From Paenibacillus sp. V4I3 (GTDB lineage Bacteria; Bacillota; Bacilli; Paenibacillales; NBRC-103111): 64,000 nt of DNA. The stretch spans positions 2,020,501 to 2,084,500 of the forward strand of contig NZ_JAUSZA010000001.1 of NCBI RefSeq assembly GCF_030817215.1, written 5' to 3'. Shown piece by piece: positions 29,801-37,652 of this stretch (its first letter is position 1; every line of letters starts with the position of its first letter). The position numbers and the translations under genes were made by a program. The notes beneath the pieces are model-generated. The model was given only the letters and a program-made list of their open reading frames with translations. It did not search any database and was not told the origin of the DNA.

Positions 29801-30296
29801 ATTTACCTTTCCAAGGCAGGAAACTGAGCCTTATTACTGCTTGGCCGATTACTTGAAATCGGTGGAAAGCGGCCAAATGGACTATGTGGGCTTCCTGCTC
29901 GTTACTGCAGGACATGGAATCAACGAGCTTGCCAAGGCGTTGCGCGACAAAGGGGATTATCTCAAGTCGCATGCGCTGCAGGCTACTGCGCTTGAGGTTG
30001 CAGAAGGCTTCGCGGAGCGAATTCATCATATCATGCGTGATGTGTGGGGAATTGCTGATAGCCCTCAGATGACGATGCAGGAGCGCTTTGGAGCGAAATA
30101 TATCGGCCAGCGTTTCTCCTTTGGTTATCCTGCTTGTCCGAATCTGGAGGATCAGGCGCCGCTCTTCGCTCTGCTTACGCCAGCGGATATCGGTGTAGAA
30201 CTGACGGAATCGTTTATGATGGAGCCGGAGGCCGCGGTCTCGGCTATTGTCTTTGCACATCCCGAAGCACGTTACTTTAACGTCGACAAGGTGTAA
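26853..30296 (+). CDS. metH: Cobalamin-dependent methionine synthase
   Basis: A 1147-residue multidomain enzyme that transfers the methyl group of 5-methyl-THF to homocysteine. Domains in order: homocysteine-binding barrel (about 10-325, LDGAMGTMIQQANL; zinc cysteines in GLNCATG and GGCCGTTP), pterin-binding barrel (about 340-600, GERTNISGSRKFKRLI), cobalamin cap and binding domain (about 640-880, with the His ligand in KGDVHDIGKNLVE), and the AdoMet reactivation domain (about 900-1147, RFSFGYPACPNLEDQ). The start ATG 26853 is eight bases after AAAGGAAG; a TTG at 26808 is less likely. No cobalamin or SAM riboswitch is seen in the 100 bases upstream. Confidence 0.97.
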   Translation: MQKPSIQEQMQKKILILDGAMGTMIQQANLTADDFGGEELDGCNEVLVLTRPDIILNIHEAYLTAGSDMIETNTFGATTVVLAEYALQHKSREINVAAAKLAIQAAEKYSTPEWPRYVAGAMGPTTKTLSVTGGVTFEQLEESYYDQAAALIECGVDALLIETSQDTRNVKAASIGVRRAFEQLGTQLPIMISGTIEPMGTTLAGQNIESFYISLEHLHPISIGLNCATGPEFMRDHIRTLSQIADSAISCYPNAGLPDENGHYHESPESLAKKMAGFAEQGWLNIAGGCCGTTPAHIRALADTLSPYSPRQNYCIHPAAVSGIETIYIEEENRPVMVGERTNISGSRKFKRLIKEGKFEEGSEIARAQVKNGAHVIDINLQDTDIDEAYAMEHFLQEVVKKVKAPLMIDSTYDHIIEIGLKYSQGKAIINSINLEDSEAKFAAIVPLIHKYGAAVVMILIDERGQAVSRQAKIEVTERAYNLLTHKYGLEPHDIIFDPNMFPVGSGDPQYLGSAVETIEGIKLIKAKYPACKTILGLSNISFGLPDAGREVLNSVYLYHCTKAGLDYAIVNTEKLERYASIPEEERRLAENLIYHTNDETLAEFVAHFRVKKIEKKEKVSNLSLEDRLATYVIEGTKEGLLPDLEEALKIYAPLEVINGPLMKGMAEVGRLFNNNELIVAEVLQSAEVMKASVSYLEPFMEKDESAVKGKIILATVKGDVHDIGKNLVEIILSNNGYQIVNLGIKVPPEQIIEAYRKEQPDAIGLSGLLVKSAQQMVITAQDLRGAGIDVPILVGGAALTRKFTKTRIAPEYEGLVLYAKDAMDGLDIANRLSDPEQRKRLIQELRESKESDVMEAGKKEDHLPKLTRVHASTISKDVPVQVPPDVKRHIMRDYPIGHIMPYVNMQMLLGHHLGLKGKVERHLEEKDAKALELKDTVDSILNDAQKKGIIQAHGMYRFFPAQSNGNDVIVYDPEDPSKALHTFTFPRQETEPYYCLADYLKSVESGQMDYVGFLLVTAGHGINELAKALRDKGDYLKSHALQATALEVAEGFAERIHHIMRDVWGIADSPQMTMQERFGAKYIGQRFSFGYPACPNLEDQAPLFALLTPADIGVELTESFMMEPEAAVSAIVFAHPEARYFNVDKV

Positions 30297-30424
30297 GATT
30301 CATAACTTGGGGATAGATAGCTTATAAAATAAGAGAAATAGGGTGGCCTTACACTGTTTCACATTCGGCTGAAGTGAGTAAAAAGTATAAGCGGATAAGC
30401 TCGGAAACGGAGCTTATCTCTCAC

Positions 30425-30605
30425 TGTGGATTGCGATAATCTCCAAAACCGAGCTTAAAGTATGCAGAAACTGCGGTTAGGCTGGTATAGGCAGGTTGAG
30501 AAGTAGATTTCCGAGTTTATGGCAGAGGTGGAATTTGCCAAGGTAGGGCACTTCCAAGCCCGAATCCGACAGCTAACCTCGTAAGCGTATTGGGAGAGAA
30601 CCGCT
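30425..30605 (+). ncRNA. c-di-AMP riboswitch (ydaO/yuaA type)
   Basis: The segment CCCGAATCCGACAGCTAACC, directly followed by TCGTAAGCGTATTGGGAGAG, is nearly identical to the conserved 3' half of the B. subtilis ydaO riboswitch as I remember it. The preceding AATTTGCCAAGGTAGGGC fits its central part. An AT-rich hairpin (GATAAGCTC/GAGCTTATC) lies just upstream, and an intrinsic terminator follows 40 bases downstream. These riboswitches turn off potassium-uptake genes when c-di-AMP is high; downstream lies a wrecked kdp potassium-ATPase locus. The 5' boundary is approximate. Confidence 0.88.
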
Positions 30606-30645
30606 TTCTATCGTGCCTTTCACAGTCCCGTTTATTAACGCTGCA

Positions 30646-30689
30646 AAGAAGCCCGAGAGTAGAGATTCTCTGCTCTTAGGCTTCTTTTT
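30646..30689 (+). terminator. Riboswitch expression-platform terminator
   Basis: AAGAAGCC...GAGAG.AGAG pairs with CTCT.CTCT..GGCTTCTT, followed by five T. The sequence from 30690 to 30886 holds no convincing gene; a 25-codon frame at 30722 with a fair ribosome binding site and a short AGCAT/ATGCT hairpin plus T run (about 30770-30788) are the only signals. Confidence 0.85.
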
Positions 30690-30886
30690 GTTGTTCAAAA
30701 ATTTGAGGAGAGTGAACCCTTATGGACGGTTTGCAGTGTGTTCATCAGAAACAAGAGGCATGGGGAGATAGCATTTTTATGCTTTTTTTATACGGATGAT
30801 ATAGATTCTTTACCTCATTTTTATACGGTTCGGCGTTACAATGTTTCAGGGAAGCAGTTGGTTCTGTCTGATCAAGGAGGTGTGTT

Positions 30887-30973
30887 ATGTACAACGATGT
30901 AATAATGATTTTATTAATGGCAATAACATTTCTAGGGTTTTGGGGATTTTTTAAATTTTGTGAAAAAGCGTGA
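30887..30973 (+). CDS. Small membrane protein at the head of the kdp remnant
   Basis: A 28-residue hydrophobic peptide (MYNDVIMILLMAITFLGFWG, then FFKFCEKA) with a very strong AAGGAGGTG ribosome binding site. Small proteins of this type commonly precede kdpF in Firmicute kdp operons, and the spacing (53 bases to the kdpF start) fits. It is intact even though the rest of the operon is lost. Its function is unknown; by analogy it may be a KdpF-like accessory peptide of the Kdp ATPase. Confidence 0.6.
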   Translation: MYNDVIMILLMAITFLGFWGFFKFCEKA

Positions 30974-31026
30974 GCTAGGCTTTCGATGAGAGTTTTATAG
31001 AAATAAACTTTTAGGAGGCAAACAAT

Positions 31027-31068
31027 ATGATTGTTATTGGACTAATTGTATTTGTCATGATTTGCTTT
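31027..31068 (+). pseudogene. kdpF: KdpF 5' fragment, truncated by deletion
   Basis: A TAGGAGG site precedes ATG 31027, and the first 14-15 codons (MIVIGLIVFVMICFG) match the start of KdpF, the small stabilising subunit of the Kdp potassium ATPase. The sequence then jumps into the middle of kdpE in another frame, so the peptide runs out of frame to a stop at 31168-31170. The rest of kdpF and all of kdpA, kdpB, kdpC and kdpD are absent. Confidence 0.7.
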
Positions 31069-31483
31069 GGATCGCGGCGCCGACGATTATGTAACGAAGC
31101 CCTTTGGCATGGGCGAATTTATGGCCCGTATGCGAGTTGCCTTGCGGCATATCGCCAAGACACAAGATGAACCCGTGTTGAAACTGGGTCATTTAGTTAT
31201 TGATTTATCTCAACGTAGTGTAGAGCTGCATGATGAGAAACTCAAATTGACACCGACCGAATACGATTTGTTGAAAGTACTTGCTTTAAATGCTGGACGA
31301 GTAATGACACATAAACAATTGCTCAAACAAGTTTGGGGCGGTCAGCAGTATGAGTCAGACAGCCAATACTTGAGAGTATACGTTGGTCATCTGAGGAAAA
31401 AGATTGAAGAGGATCCGACAAGACCGAAGTATATCCTAACGGAGCCTGGGATCGGATACCGCTTTGCTTGGCAGGAAGGTTGA
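31067..31483 (+). pseudogene. kdpE: KdpE 3' fragment (response regulator lacking its receiver core)
   Basis: Encodes the end of an OmpR/PhoB-type response regulator. The fragment starts at DRGADDYVTKPFGMGEFMAR, the last helix and conserved Lys of the receiver domain, and continues through the complete winged-helix DNA-binding domain (LKLTPTEYDLLKVLALNAGR, QYLRVYVGHLRKKIE, GIGYRF). The phosphorylated Asp and the first 100 or so residues are missing, and no ribosome binding site fits the TTG at 31067. The wording and the adjacent kdpF start identify it as KdpE. It is probably not expressed as a working regulator. Confidence 0.8.
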
Positions 31484-31492
31484 AAAGAAGGA

Positions 31493-31530
31493 AGGCTGTT
31501 ATTCCCTTGATGAGAATAACAGCCTTTGTT
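31493..31530 (+). terminator. Intrinsic terminator after the kdpE remnant
   Basis: AGGCTGTTATTC pairs with GAATAACAGCCT, followed by TTGTTCTT. Confidence 0.75.
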
Positions 31531-31544
31531 CTTATCGCATTATT

Positions 31545-32210
31545 TTAACAAGTAAATGAGTCAATGAAGCGCAAATCGACACCGAAATACATCCAAGAGA
31601 ACCCAGTCCAACGGAAGCCTGCGATCGAATGACGTCCGACAAAAATAGGGAAATACCAGAACTGTTGACCGTTGCTGAGCCAGACATAAGTGAAATTAAA
31701 CAAGCAGCGGGAAATACCTCCCGGATCTACAGCATAAGCGGAAGCACCTGCAGCTTTAAATGGCTTCTGCGGTGTATAAGCTGGAGGTGGGGAAGTGGGG
31801 GCTTGCTGCCCGCCTCCTTGCGGTTGCCCAGGGAATCCAGGTTGCCCGGGAAAGCCAGGCTGCCCAGGAAAGCCAGGTTGCCCAGGGAATCCAGGTTGCC
31901 CAGGGAATCCGGGTTGCCCAGGGAATCCGGGTTGCCCAGGGAATCCGGGTTGCCCAGGGAATCCGGGTTGCCCAGGGAATCCAGGTTGCCCAGGACTTCC
32001 AGGTTGCCCAGGGAAACCTGGAAGTCCGAACATTCCGCCTAAGCCGCGCGGATCGTAAGCAGGCACCCATGCGTAAGCTTGCGGTACAGGATAGCCATAC
32101 GGATAAGGAACAGCTTGCGGATATGAAGCAGGATAGGACTGTTCCGTAGTTTCAGGCTGTAATAATTCAGTTTCCAATTCACGAAGCTCTTGTTTGTTGT
32201 CTGAAGCCAT
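31545..32210 (-). CDS. Collagen-like spore-surface protein, copy 1
   Basis: A 221-residue protein in three parts: a charged start followed by a Tyr/Pro-rich stretch ([17 protein letters not shown]), then about 70 residues of collagen-like G-X-Y triplets built from GFPGQP hexads, then a 60-residue C-terminal domain rich in Trp/Phe ([33 protein letters not shown]) ending in Cys. No signal peptide is seen. The same C-terminal domain ends copy 2 at 37653-38312. A sigma-K-like promoter and a strong AGGAGG site precede it, suggesting expression in the mother cell and a place on the spore coat or exosporium, like BclA-type collagen-like proteins. The function is inferred. Confidence 0.8.
   Translation of the reverse strand: MASDNKQELRELETELLQPETTEQSYPASYPQAVPYPYGYPVPQAYAWVPAYDPRGLGGMFGLPGFPGQPGSPGQPGFPGQPGFPGQPGFPGQPGFPGQPGFPGQPGFPGQPGFPGQPGFPGQPGFPGQPQGGGQQAPTSPPPAYTPQKPFKAAGASAYAVDPGGISRCLFNFTYVWLSNGQQFWYFPIFVGRHSIAGFRWTGFSWMYFGVDLRFIDSFTC
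31823..32021 (-). repeat. 18-base tandem repeat encoding GFPGQP
   Basis: About ten near-identical 18-base units (plus-strand form GGGAATCCGGGTTGCCCA) inside the collagen-like gene. Length variation by slippage or recombination would keep the reading frame. Confidence 0.85.
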
Positions 32211-32252
32211 TGCGTAATTTCCTCCTTAGGTAGAAGCGGATTAGTCGATACT

Positions 32253-32280
32253 TACTATATGCAGCAGAGTAGACGGATGT
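32253..32280 (-). promoter_or_regulatory. Sigma-K-like promoter of collagen-like gene 1
   Basis: On the minus strand ACA, 16 bases, then CATATAGTA, which fits the sigma-K consensus (AC, then CATAnnnTA). The same layout stands before copy 2. The remainder of 32281-32475 holds no gene but shares further sequence with the copy-2 upstream region. Confidence 0.65.
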
Positions 32281-32475
32281 CACGGTGTGGATATGGCGTC
32301 AGTTGAACATAAAAAAGCAGGCCAATAGTCCCGCTTTTGATGATTTCGAAGAATGGAATAGGTTATTTATCCTACATCTTCCAAAAAAATATGGGATTCT
32401 GACCCATAGATTGTACTAAATTTGTCGTATATAATTGAAATTGGTTATATTTTGAAATAATTGGAGCGAGCTTTA

Positions 32476-33501
32476 TTGAGAGAACTAGTGGGTAAGATGT
32501 TGAAATACGATGTGACAACAAGCCATGGACTTGTCTTAGTACCAAGTCAATCGGTTCTCAATCAAGAGCATTTGGATTTGTTTCGACAGCATCGCATTGA
32601 CTTTATGGGTATCATTACGACAACCATGCATGAGTATAAACTTGATTCTGTATCCCCACCAGATTCTTCCCAACTCCTTGTCCAAAAAGCTTCCCAATAT
32701 GCCAAGGACTTATTCGAGCGTATTCAATCGCAGAAGAAAATTCCGCTGCTGGAAATCAAGAATGATTTGATTCCTATCATTCTGCAGGCTGCTGAGAACC
32801 CCGATTTATTCCAATTATTTCAAGCTGTCAAAGCGAAAGATGAGTATACGCATCAGCACAATATTGGTGTAGGCATACTTTCAACGCTGATTGGCAAATG
32901 GTTAAATTTGGCTGACAATGAAGTGACGTTATTATCACTGGCAGCTACGATGCATGATGTTGGTAAGATCAAGATTTCGCAAGAAATTCTAATGAAGCCG
33001 GGGAGATTAACCTCTGAAGAGTACGACGAAATAAAGCGGCATACGATTCTAGGCTATAACATGCTTAAGGAAACGGTAGGGATTAACTACAGAGTAGCCC
33101 TAGTTGCCCTACAGCATCATGAGCGGGCAGATGGTACTGGATACCCATTGCAATTAAAGGATAGCCAGTTGGATCGAATGAGTCGAATTGTTGCTGTTGC
33201 CGATGTCTTTCACGCGATGTCATCGAAGAGGCCTTATCACGAAATGATGCCCTTTTACGAGGTCGTAAGTCGGATGAGGAAAGGGTTTTTCGGGGAATTG
33301 GACCCCCACATTGTGTCTGTGTTTCTTACCAATATGATTAATAATTTGATCGGCAGAACAGTGAAGCTAACCGATGGCCGCTCTGGAGAGGTCGTTTATA
33401 TTAACCCTACGGATGATACGAACCCGCTTGTAAAGATTGAGGAGTCATTTCTAGACTTAAGTCGGGAAAGACATATCCATATAAAGGAAGTTGTTATATG
33501 A
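32476..33501 (+). CDS. HD-GYP domain protein, probable c-di-GMP phosphodiesterase
   Basis: A 341-residue cytoplasmic protein. The N-terminal 100 residues have no clear domain. The HD-GYP domain spans about 120-290, with HDVGKIKISQEILMKPGRLT (metal-binding HD), HHERADGTGYP (the HH and GYP motifs) and a final DVFHAMSSKRPYHE. Key residues look complete, so it may hydrolyse c-di-GMP. I start at TTG 32476, five bases after GGAGCGAG; the TTG at 32461 overlaps that site. It is followed by a LuxR-type regulator, and a signalling link to EPS control is plausible. Confidence 0.85.
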   Translation: MRELVGKMLKYDVTTSHGLVLVPSQSVLNQEHLDLFRQHRIDFMGIITTTMHEYKLDSVSPPDSSQLLVQKASQYAKDLFERIQSQKKIPLLEIKNDLIPIILQAAENPDLFQLFQAVKAKDEYTHQHNIGVGILSTLIGKWLNLADNEVTLLSLAATMHDVGKIKISQEILMKPGRLTSEEYDEIKRHTILGYNMLKETVGINYRVALVALQHHERADGTGYPLQLKDSQLDRMSRIVAVADVFHAMSSKRPYHEMMPFYEVVSRMRKGFFGELDPHIVSVFLTNMINNLIGRTVKLTDGRSGEVVYINPTDDTNPLVKIEESFLDLSRERHIHIKEVVI

Positions 33502-33547
33502 GAGATCGTTTGACAACCAATTAGACATATATAAAGGAAGTTATCGG

Positions 33548-33886
33548 ATGACAAATAGGTTGATTACGGAACATGAAAGTTACGTAAATGTGGAGCTAAC
33601 CAAGGAACCGGAGCTGGTTTTTCATCAGTTTTTTGCGAATTACGGCCTTACACAGCGTGAATCGGAAATTCTTTCACTACTTGTTACCCATGGATACACT
33701 AACCGTGAGATAGCTGAAAGTTGTTACATCAGTGAGAAGACTGTGAAAATACATCTGGCTAATATTATGAGTAAAATTGGTATTGGCTCGATGCGGAAGC
33801 TGCTTGCGATGCTACTGCAGCAGGCTTTAACACTTTCCAATCGAACGAATGAATCAAGTAGAATAACGACAATAGGGATGAGTTAA
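33548..33886 (+). CDS. LuxR-type HTH transcriptional regulator, short
   Basis: A 112-residue protein whose middle is a complete LuxR/GerE helix-turn-helix (LTQRESEILSLLVTHGYTNR, then EIAESCYISEKTVKIHLANI). There is no receiver or sensor domain, so it resembles stand-alone GerE-like regulators. ATG 33548 follows AAAGGAAG. The ribosome binding region CATATATAAAGGAAGTT copies a segment at the end of the preceding gene (33478-33494). It is the last gene of a two-gene unit before a terminator. Confidence 0.85.
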   Translation: MTNRLITEHESYVNVELTKEPELVFHQFFANYGLTQRESEILSLLVTHGYTNREIAESCYISEKTVKIHLANIMSKIGIGSMRKLLAMLLQQALTLSNRTNESSRITTIGMS

Positions 33887-33893
33887 AGACCCA

Positions 33894-33932
33894 AGAGAAG
33901 ACTCCTTAAACAGGAATTCTTCTCTTTTTTTG
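33894..33932 (+). terminator. Intrinsic terminator after the LuxR-type gene
   Basis: AGAGAAGACTCCT pairs with AGGAATTCTTCTCT, followed by seven T. Confidence 0.85.
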
Positions 33933-33964
33933 GTGCGCTCGTATCTTTAGGGTTCAAGACCCGA

Positions 33965-34156
33965 ATGATGAAAAGTAGTAGTAGCCATAGCTTGAAAAAT
34001 CCGAAGCACGACAAGCTAGTCGCTACCTATGAGCAGCTTGCAGAGCTTGATATTGTTGTATGGATGGAAGCCTCTCAAATTTTATGTTTGTTAAACCAGG
34101 AGAGCAGGTTAAGGCTGTCTTGGCAGGAATGTAGATCCAGAACTAATCCTAGCTAA
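33965..34156 (+). CDS. Possible small hypothetical protein, 63 residues
   Basis: An open frame from ATG 33965 between two terminators, with no strong ribosome binding site. The peptide is hydrophilic at the start (MMKSSSSHSLKNPKHDKLVA) and mildly helical. No family is recognised; it could be a chance frame. Confidence 0.35.
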   Translation: MMKSSSSHSLKNPKHDKLVATYEQLAELDIVVWMEASQILCLLNQESRLRLSWQECRSRTNPS

Positions 34157-34178
34157 TCCTTCTAGTAAAGAGTGAGTG

Positions 34179-34204
34179 AATCTCTCAACTACTAGAGGGA
34201 TTTT
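34179..34204 (+). terminator. Short terminator-like hairpin
   Basis: AATCTCTC pairs with GAGGGATT, followed by TTTT. Confidence 0.5.
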
Positions 34205-34344
34205 ATTAGTTTTCTAACGATTTTTGGCGTTTTGCATGATCAATTAACGTTTTGCGTGCATAGTATATGAATGTGGCGGAATTAAAATGTGATTGATTCA
34301 TATAAAAGTAAGCGATCTTATCATATTCCAGAAGGGGTGAGAAA

Positions 34345-37300
34345 ATGATTAATCCTATTAACACAAATGCAAGCCAAAAGACAATTGATGTCTTGAATTA
34401 TTTATACACCATTTCAGGTTATCAAACATTGACAGGGATCCATAATTGGCTGGAGGATCCCGATGGTTATGTGAATCAGATCTATAATCTATATGGCGAT
34501 TATCCGGGGGTCTCCGGCTATGAAATGGGACCCATTGCTGACCAATCGGATGCGGTGATTGCTGCACAAAGACAGAATGTTACAAATTCAGCGAAGGCCT
34601 ATTTTCAGAATGGTGGCATTGTGACAATGATGTGGCATCAAAACTACCCGCTCACTTCTTATTCTTGGTCAAATGTACAAAGGAGTACGACGGATGCAGA
34701 GTTCAACCGAATATGCACGCCCGGTACGGCGGAGTACAACTGGCTTATCTCGGAATATGATAAGGTTGCTGGATTTTTGAAACAGCTCAGAGATGCCAAT
34801 GTGCCTGTATTATGGCGCCCCTATCATGAAATGAACGGTGGTTGGTTTTGGTGGGGCAAGAAGATGAACTATACGCTCCTATGGGATATTATGTATAACC
34901 GTTTTACGAATTTTCATGGACTGAATAATATCATTTGGGTGTGGAATGCCAACGCTCCTAAGAGTCCGGATATTAATCCTTACACCACTCATTTTGTGGG
35001 AACTAGTAAGTGTGACGTACTGGGGACAGATTTGTATATGTTTGGAGACGAACCGTTTAAGCAGGAATATTATGATGGATTAGAAGCCATTTCTGGCGGA
35101 AAGCCGATCGCAGTTGCTGAAATAGGACAATTGTTCCCAATCACTATATTTAATACACAACCGAAATGGGCATGGTTCATGGAATGGGGGAACTATTTAT
35201 ACGATTACAATACGCAAGCTCAGCGGGACGCCTTATTCACGACTTCCGTCAGCAGAACGCTGAATCGAAGCGAGGTTCATATTACCACTACACCTCCGCC
35301 GACTCCAGATACGCAACCACCATCAACTCCAACGAACTTGACCTCCCCATCCAAAACAGCGACTTCGGCATCCCTAACTTGGACGGCATCTACAGATAAT
35401 ATGGGGGTAACGGGTTATGAGGTTTATACCAATGACACCCTATTAGCTGGTACAACAACAGCGACAAACTTCAGTGTGAATGGGTTAACAGCAAATACGT
35501 CGTACCGATTTAAAGTAAGAGCCAAAGATGCTGCTGGGAACTTTTCCGCATTTAGCACATCTTTGATTGTGACAACAGATTCGATAAACACTAACTTTGT
35601 AAGAGGTATTAATTTCGGAGGGCCTGCTGTCACGATAGAGGGCCAAAACTGGTTAGCAGGAAATAATTCCCTTATTACGTATTCGGCTAATGTAAAAACG
35701 TATATAAATTCACCGGCCATTACACCTGTTCCAGCTGTAGACAGTGCTACAAGCACTATGCTCAATTCTAATATATACGCGTCAGCAAGCGATTTTACGG
35801 TAACCCAACCGCTGCCAAACGGCAGTTACCAAGTATATCTTTGGTCACTTGAGAATTATCAAGCCAATTCTCGTTCCTTCCATGTTTTTTTAGAGGGTGT
35901 ACAGGTTACAACAGCTCCGATCGGTGGACTTAGTTTAAACAGTTGGGCAAAATACGGACCTTATAGTGTTACGGTGACGGATGGCATATTGAATATGGAT
36001 GTTCGCCGGGTGACAGGTGATCCCGGGTTGACGGGGATGGCAATCTTATCATCAGCGGGTGCTGATACGCAAGCTCCTTCAACACCGACTAATTTAATTG
36101 TCAAATCAAAAACATCTACCTCGGTTAGTCTTTCTTGGACGGCCTCAACAGATAATGTCGGTGTTACTGGTTACGACATATATAACGGTAACACGATAGT
36201 CGGTTCAACGACAATACCCAGCTTCACTGTGACGGGATTAGTTGCAGGAACGGCCTACAGCTTTAGTGTAAGAGCTAAAGATGCTGCGGGGAATCAATCG
36301 TTAAATAGCGCTTCAATCAGCGTTACAACCTCAAAGGGGGATAGCCTAATCATGATAAATGCAGCGGACTATGGGGCGACGCCTATAGAAGTTACACCGA
36401 ACTTTGATAGCACAAGCGCCTTAAATAATTCGTTGACACAAGCTGTTACTAGCGGTGTTGAGCTGTATATACCACCTGGAACCTATCGAACGACGGCATC
36501 AATAATAGCTAGCGGAAACAATGTTATGATTAGGGGAGCGGGTGGCACGGAAACGGTCATTAAGCCTGATTCTTCTGCTTACGATGCAATCGTAATAGGC
36601 AAAAACAGTGCATTTTCAAGCAGCGGGAACTTACGGGATCTAGCTGTCAAGGGTCCAACGGCAAGGCCATCTGGCTTTAAAGCAGGTGTCAAGATTGACG
36701 AGATGCGCCAATTCGAGATAAGCAACGTGACGGTTGACAATTATGATATTGGGTTCGACTTCGTCAATAATTGCTTTGGATCGATGACGAACAACCTGCG
36801 CACAGGATACGGAGTTAATGTTGGAATTAATTTACGCACAGGAACTCAAAGCGGAAACGATCTGCTGTTCATCAACAGTTGGTTGTATGGGGAAGTTGCT
36901 GCTGTCCAAATTGCAAATGATAGTGGGGGCTTCCAGTTTATCGGCGGTCAGTTCTCAAATAACCAAAATTCGGGGACAACGGTAAATGATAATCGCGGTG
37001 TAATGACCTTGGGTAAGGATTACATTTCAGGCACAATGGGCGGTGTGGCAAATGTATTTGTCCAAGGTGTCGACTTTGAAGGGCTTCGTTATTGTTGGGC
37101 TGTCCGAGGATTCGATCAAATAAGTTTGAGTATTAATTCTTGTGGCATCCAACCTTATGACGCTCCTGCCATTGGTTTTATGAAAATGACGAATGCTAAG
37201 CAGTCAAAAGTCACGTTAATGAACCAGCAAATTCGTGGACAATGGAGTGGCTCACAACTGCTTTCAGTTGCCGGACAATATGACGACTGTTCGATTCTTG

Positions 37301-37602
37301 AATTGAATGGGTGGATCGACGCAACAATAGCGGGAACAGCTTATGTCGGTTCTTCGATTTTGAAGCAATCGCGTATCGAAATGGGGCAATCCATTTTCCG
37401 TGCAAATAACCACAATACTCTGCAGTTGGGCAGCACACTGCTTCAGGAAAGCGGTGCCGGCAACTTGCAGGTCTCCGCCGATTGGGGGACGACGTGGAAC
37501 ACAATTTCTCCAACAAGTCTTATCGTTACTGCACCAAATGGAAAAAAATATACAATTGGGGTAACGAACAAAGGAGTTCTAACCGCAACTTTGATTAATT
37601 AA
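34345..37602 (+). CDS. Modular polysaccharide-degrading protein: GH26, two FnIII, pectate-lyase fold
   Basis: A 1085-residue modular protein. Residues 10-310 are a GH26 (mannanase-type) barrel, with the acid/base Glu162 in WRPYHEMNGGWFWWG and the nucleophile Glu259 in AVAEIGQ. A Thr/Pro linker follows. Residues about 325-410 are a fibronectin III domain, about 418-575 a beta-rich carbohydrate-binding-like region, and about 578-665 a second FnIII. About 670-1000 is a parallel beta-helix of the pectate-lyase superfamily (VTPNFDSTSALNNSLTQAV, LYIPPGTYRTTASI). Strikingly, there is no signal peptide: the protein begins MINPINTNASQKTIDVLNYL after a good GAAGGGGTGAG site. It stands alone, close to the EPS genes, and may trim the polysaccharide. 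Confidence 0.85.
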   Translation: MINPINTNASQKTIDVLNYLYTISGYQTLTGIHNWLEDPDGYVNQIYNLYGDYPGVSGYEMGPIADQSDAVIAAQRQNVTNSAKAYFQNGGIVTMMWHQNYPLTSYSWSNVQRSTTDAEFNRICTPGTAEYNWLISEYDKVAGFLKQLRDANVPVLWRPYHEMNGGWFWWGKKMNYTLLWDIMYNRFTNFHGLNNIIWVWNANAPKSPDINPYTTHFVGTSKCDVLGTDLYMFGDEPFKQEYYDGLEAISGGKPIAVAEIGQLFPITIFNTQPKWAWFMEWGNYLYDYNTQAQRDALFTTSVSRTLNRSEVHITTTPPPTPDTQPPSTPTNLTSPSKTATSASLTWTASTDNMGVTGYEVYTNDTLLAGTTTATNFSVNGLTANTSYRFKVRAKDAAGNFSAFSTSLIVTTDSINTNFVRGINFGGPAVTIEGQNWLAGNNSLITYSANVKTYINSPAITPVPAVDSATSTMLNSNIYASASDFTVTQPLPNGSYQVYLWSLENYQANSRSFHVFLEGVQVTTAPIGGLSLNSWAKYGPYSVTVTDGILNMDVRRVTGDPGLTGMAILSSAGADTQAPSTPTNLIVKSKTSTSVSLSWTASTDNVGVTGYDIYNGNTIVGSTTIPSFTVTGLVAGTAYSFSVRAKDAAGNQSLNSASISVTTSKGDSLIMINAADYGATPIEVTPNFDSTSALNNSLTQAVTSGVELYIPPGTYRTTASIIASGNNVMIRGAGGTETVIKPDSSAYDAIVIGKNSAFSSSGNLRDLAVKGPTARPSGFKAGVKIDEMRQFEISNVTVDNYDIGFDFVNNCFGSMTNNLRTGYGVNVGINLRTGTQSGNDLLFINSWLYGEVAAVQIANDSGGFQFIGGQFSNNQNSGTTVNDNRGVMTLGKDYISGTMGGVANVFVQGVDFEGLRYCWAVRGFDQISLSINSCGIQPYDAPAIGFMKMTNAKQSKVTLMNQQIRGQWSGSQLLSVAGQYDDCSILELNGWIDATIAGTAYVGSSILKQSRIEMGQSIFRANNHNTLQLGSTLLQESGAGNLQVSADWGTTWNTISPTSLIVTAPNGKKYTIGVTNKGVLTATLIN

Positions 37603-37608
37603 AAAAAG

Positions 37609-37648
37609 AAGGCAGAAATTCACCTGAATGTGAATTCCTGCCTTTTTT
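37609..37648. terminator. Terminator between the GH26 gene and collagen-like gene 2
   Basis: AAGGCAGAAATTCAC pairs with GTGAATTCCTGCCTT, with A and T runs on both sides, so probably bidirectional. Confidence 0.88.
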
Positions 37649-37652
37649 TAAT

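Noticed and set aside
30722-30799. 25-codon frame with a fair ribosome binding site between the riboswitch terminator and the 28-residue gene
   Set aside because: The sequence has no recognisable features and the frame may be chance, so it is only mentioned with the terminator.
31629-32149. Long plus-strand frames opposite collagen-like gene 1 (and at 37869-38206 opposite copy 2)
   Set aside because: They are antisense shadows of the G-X-Y repeats; the minus-strand frame has the promoter, ribosome binding site and conserved C-terminal domain.
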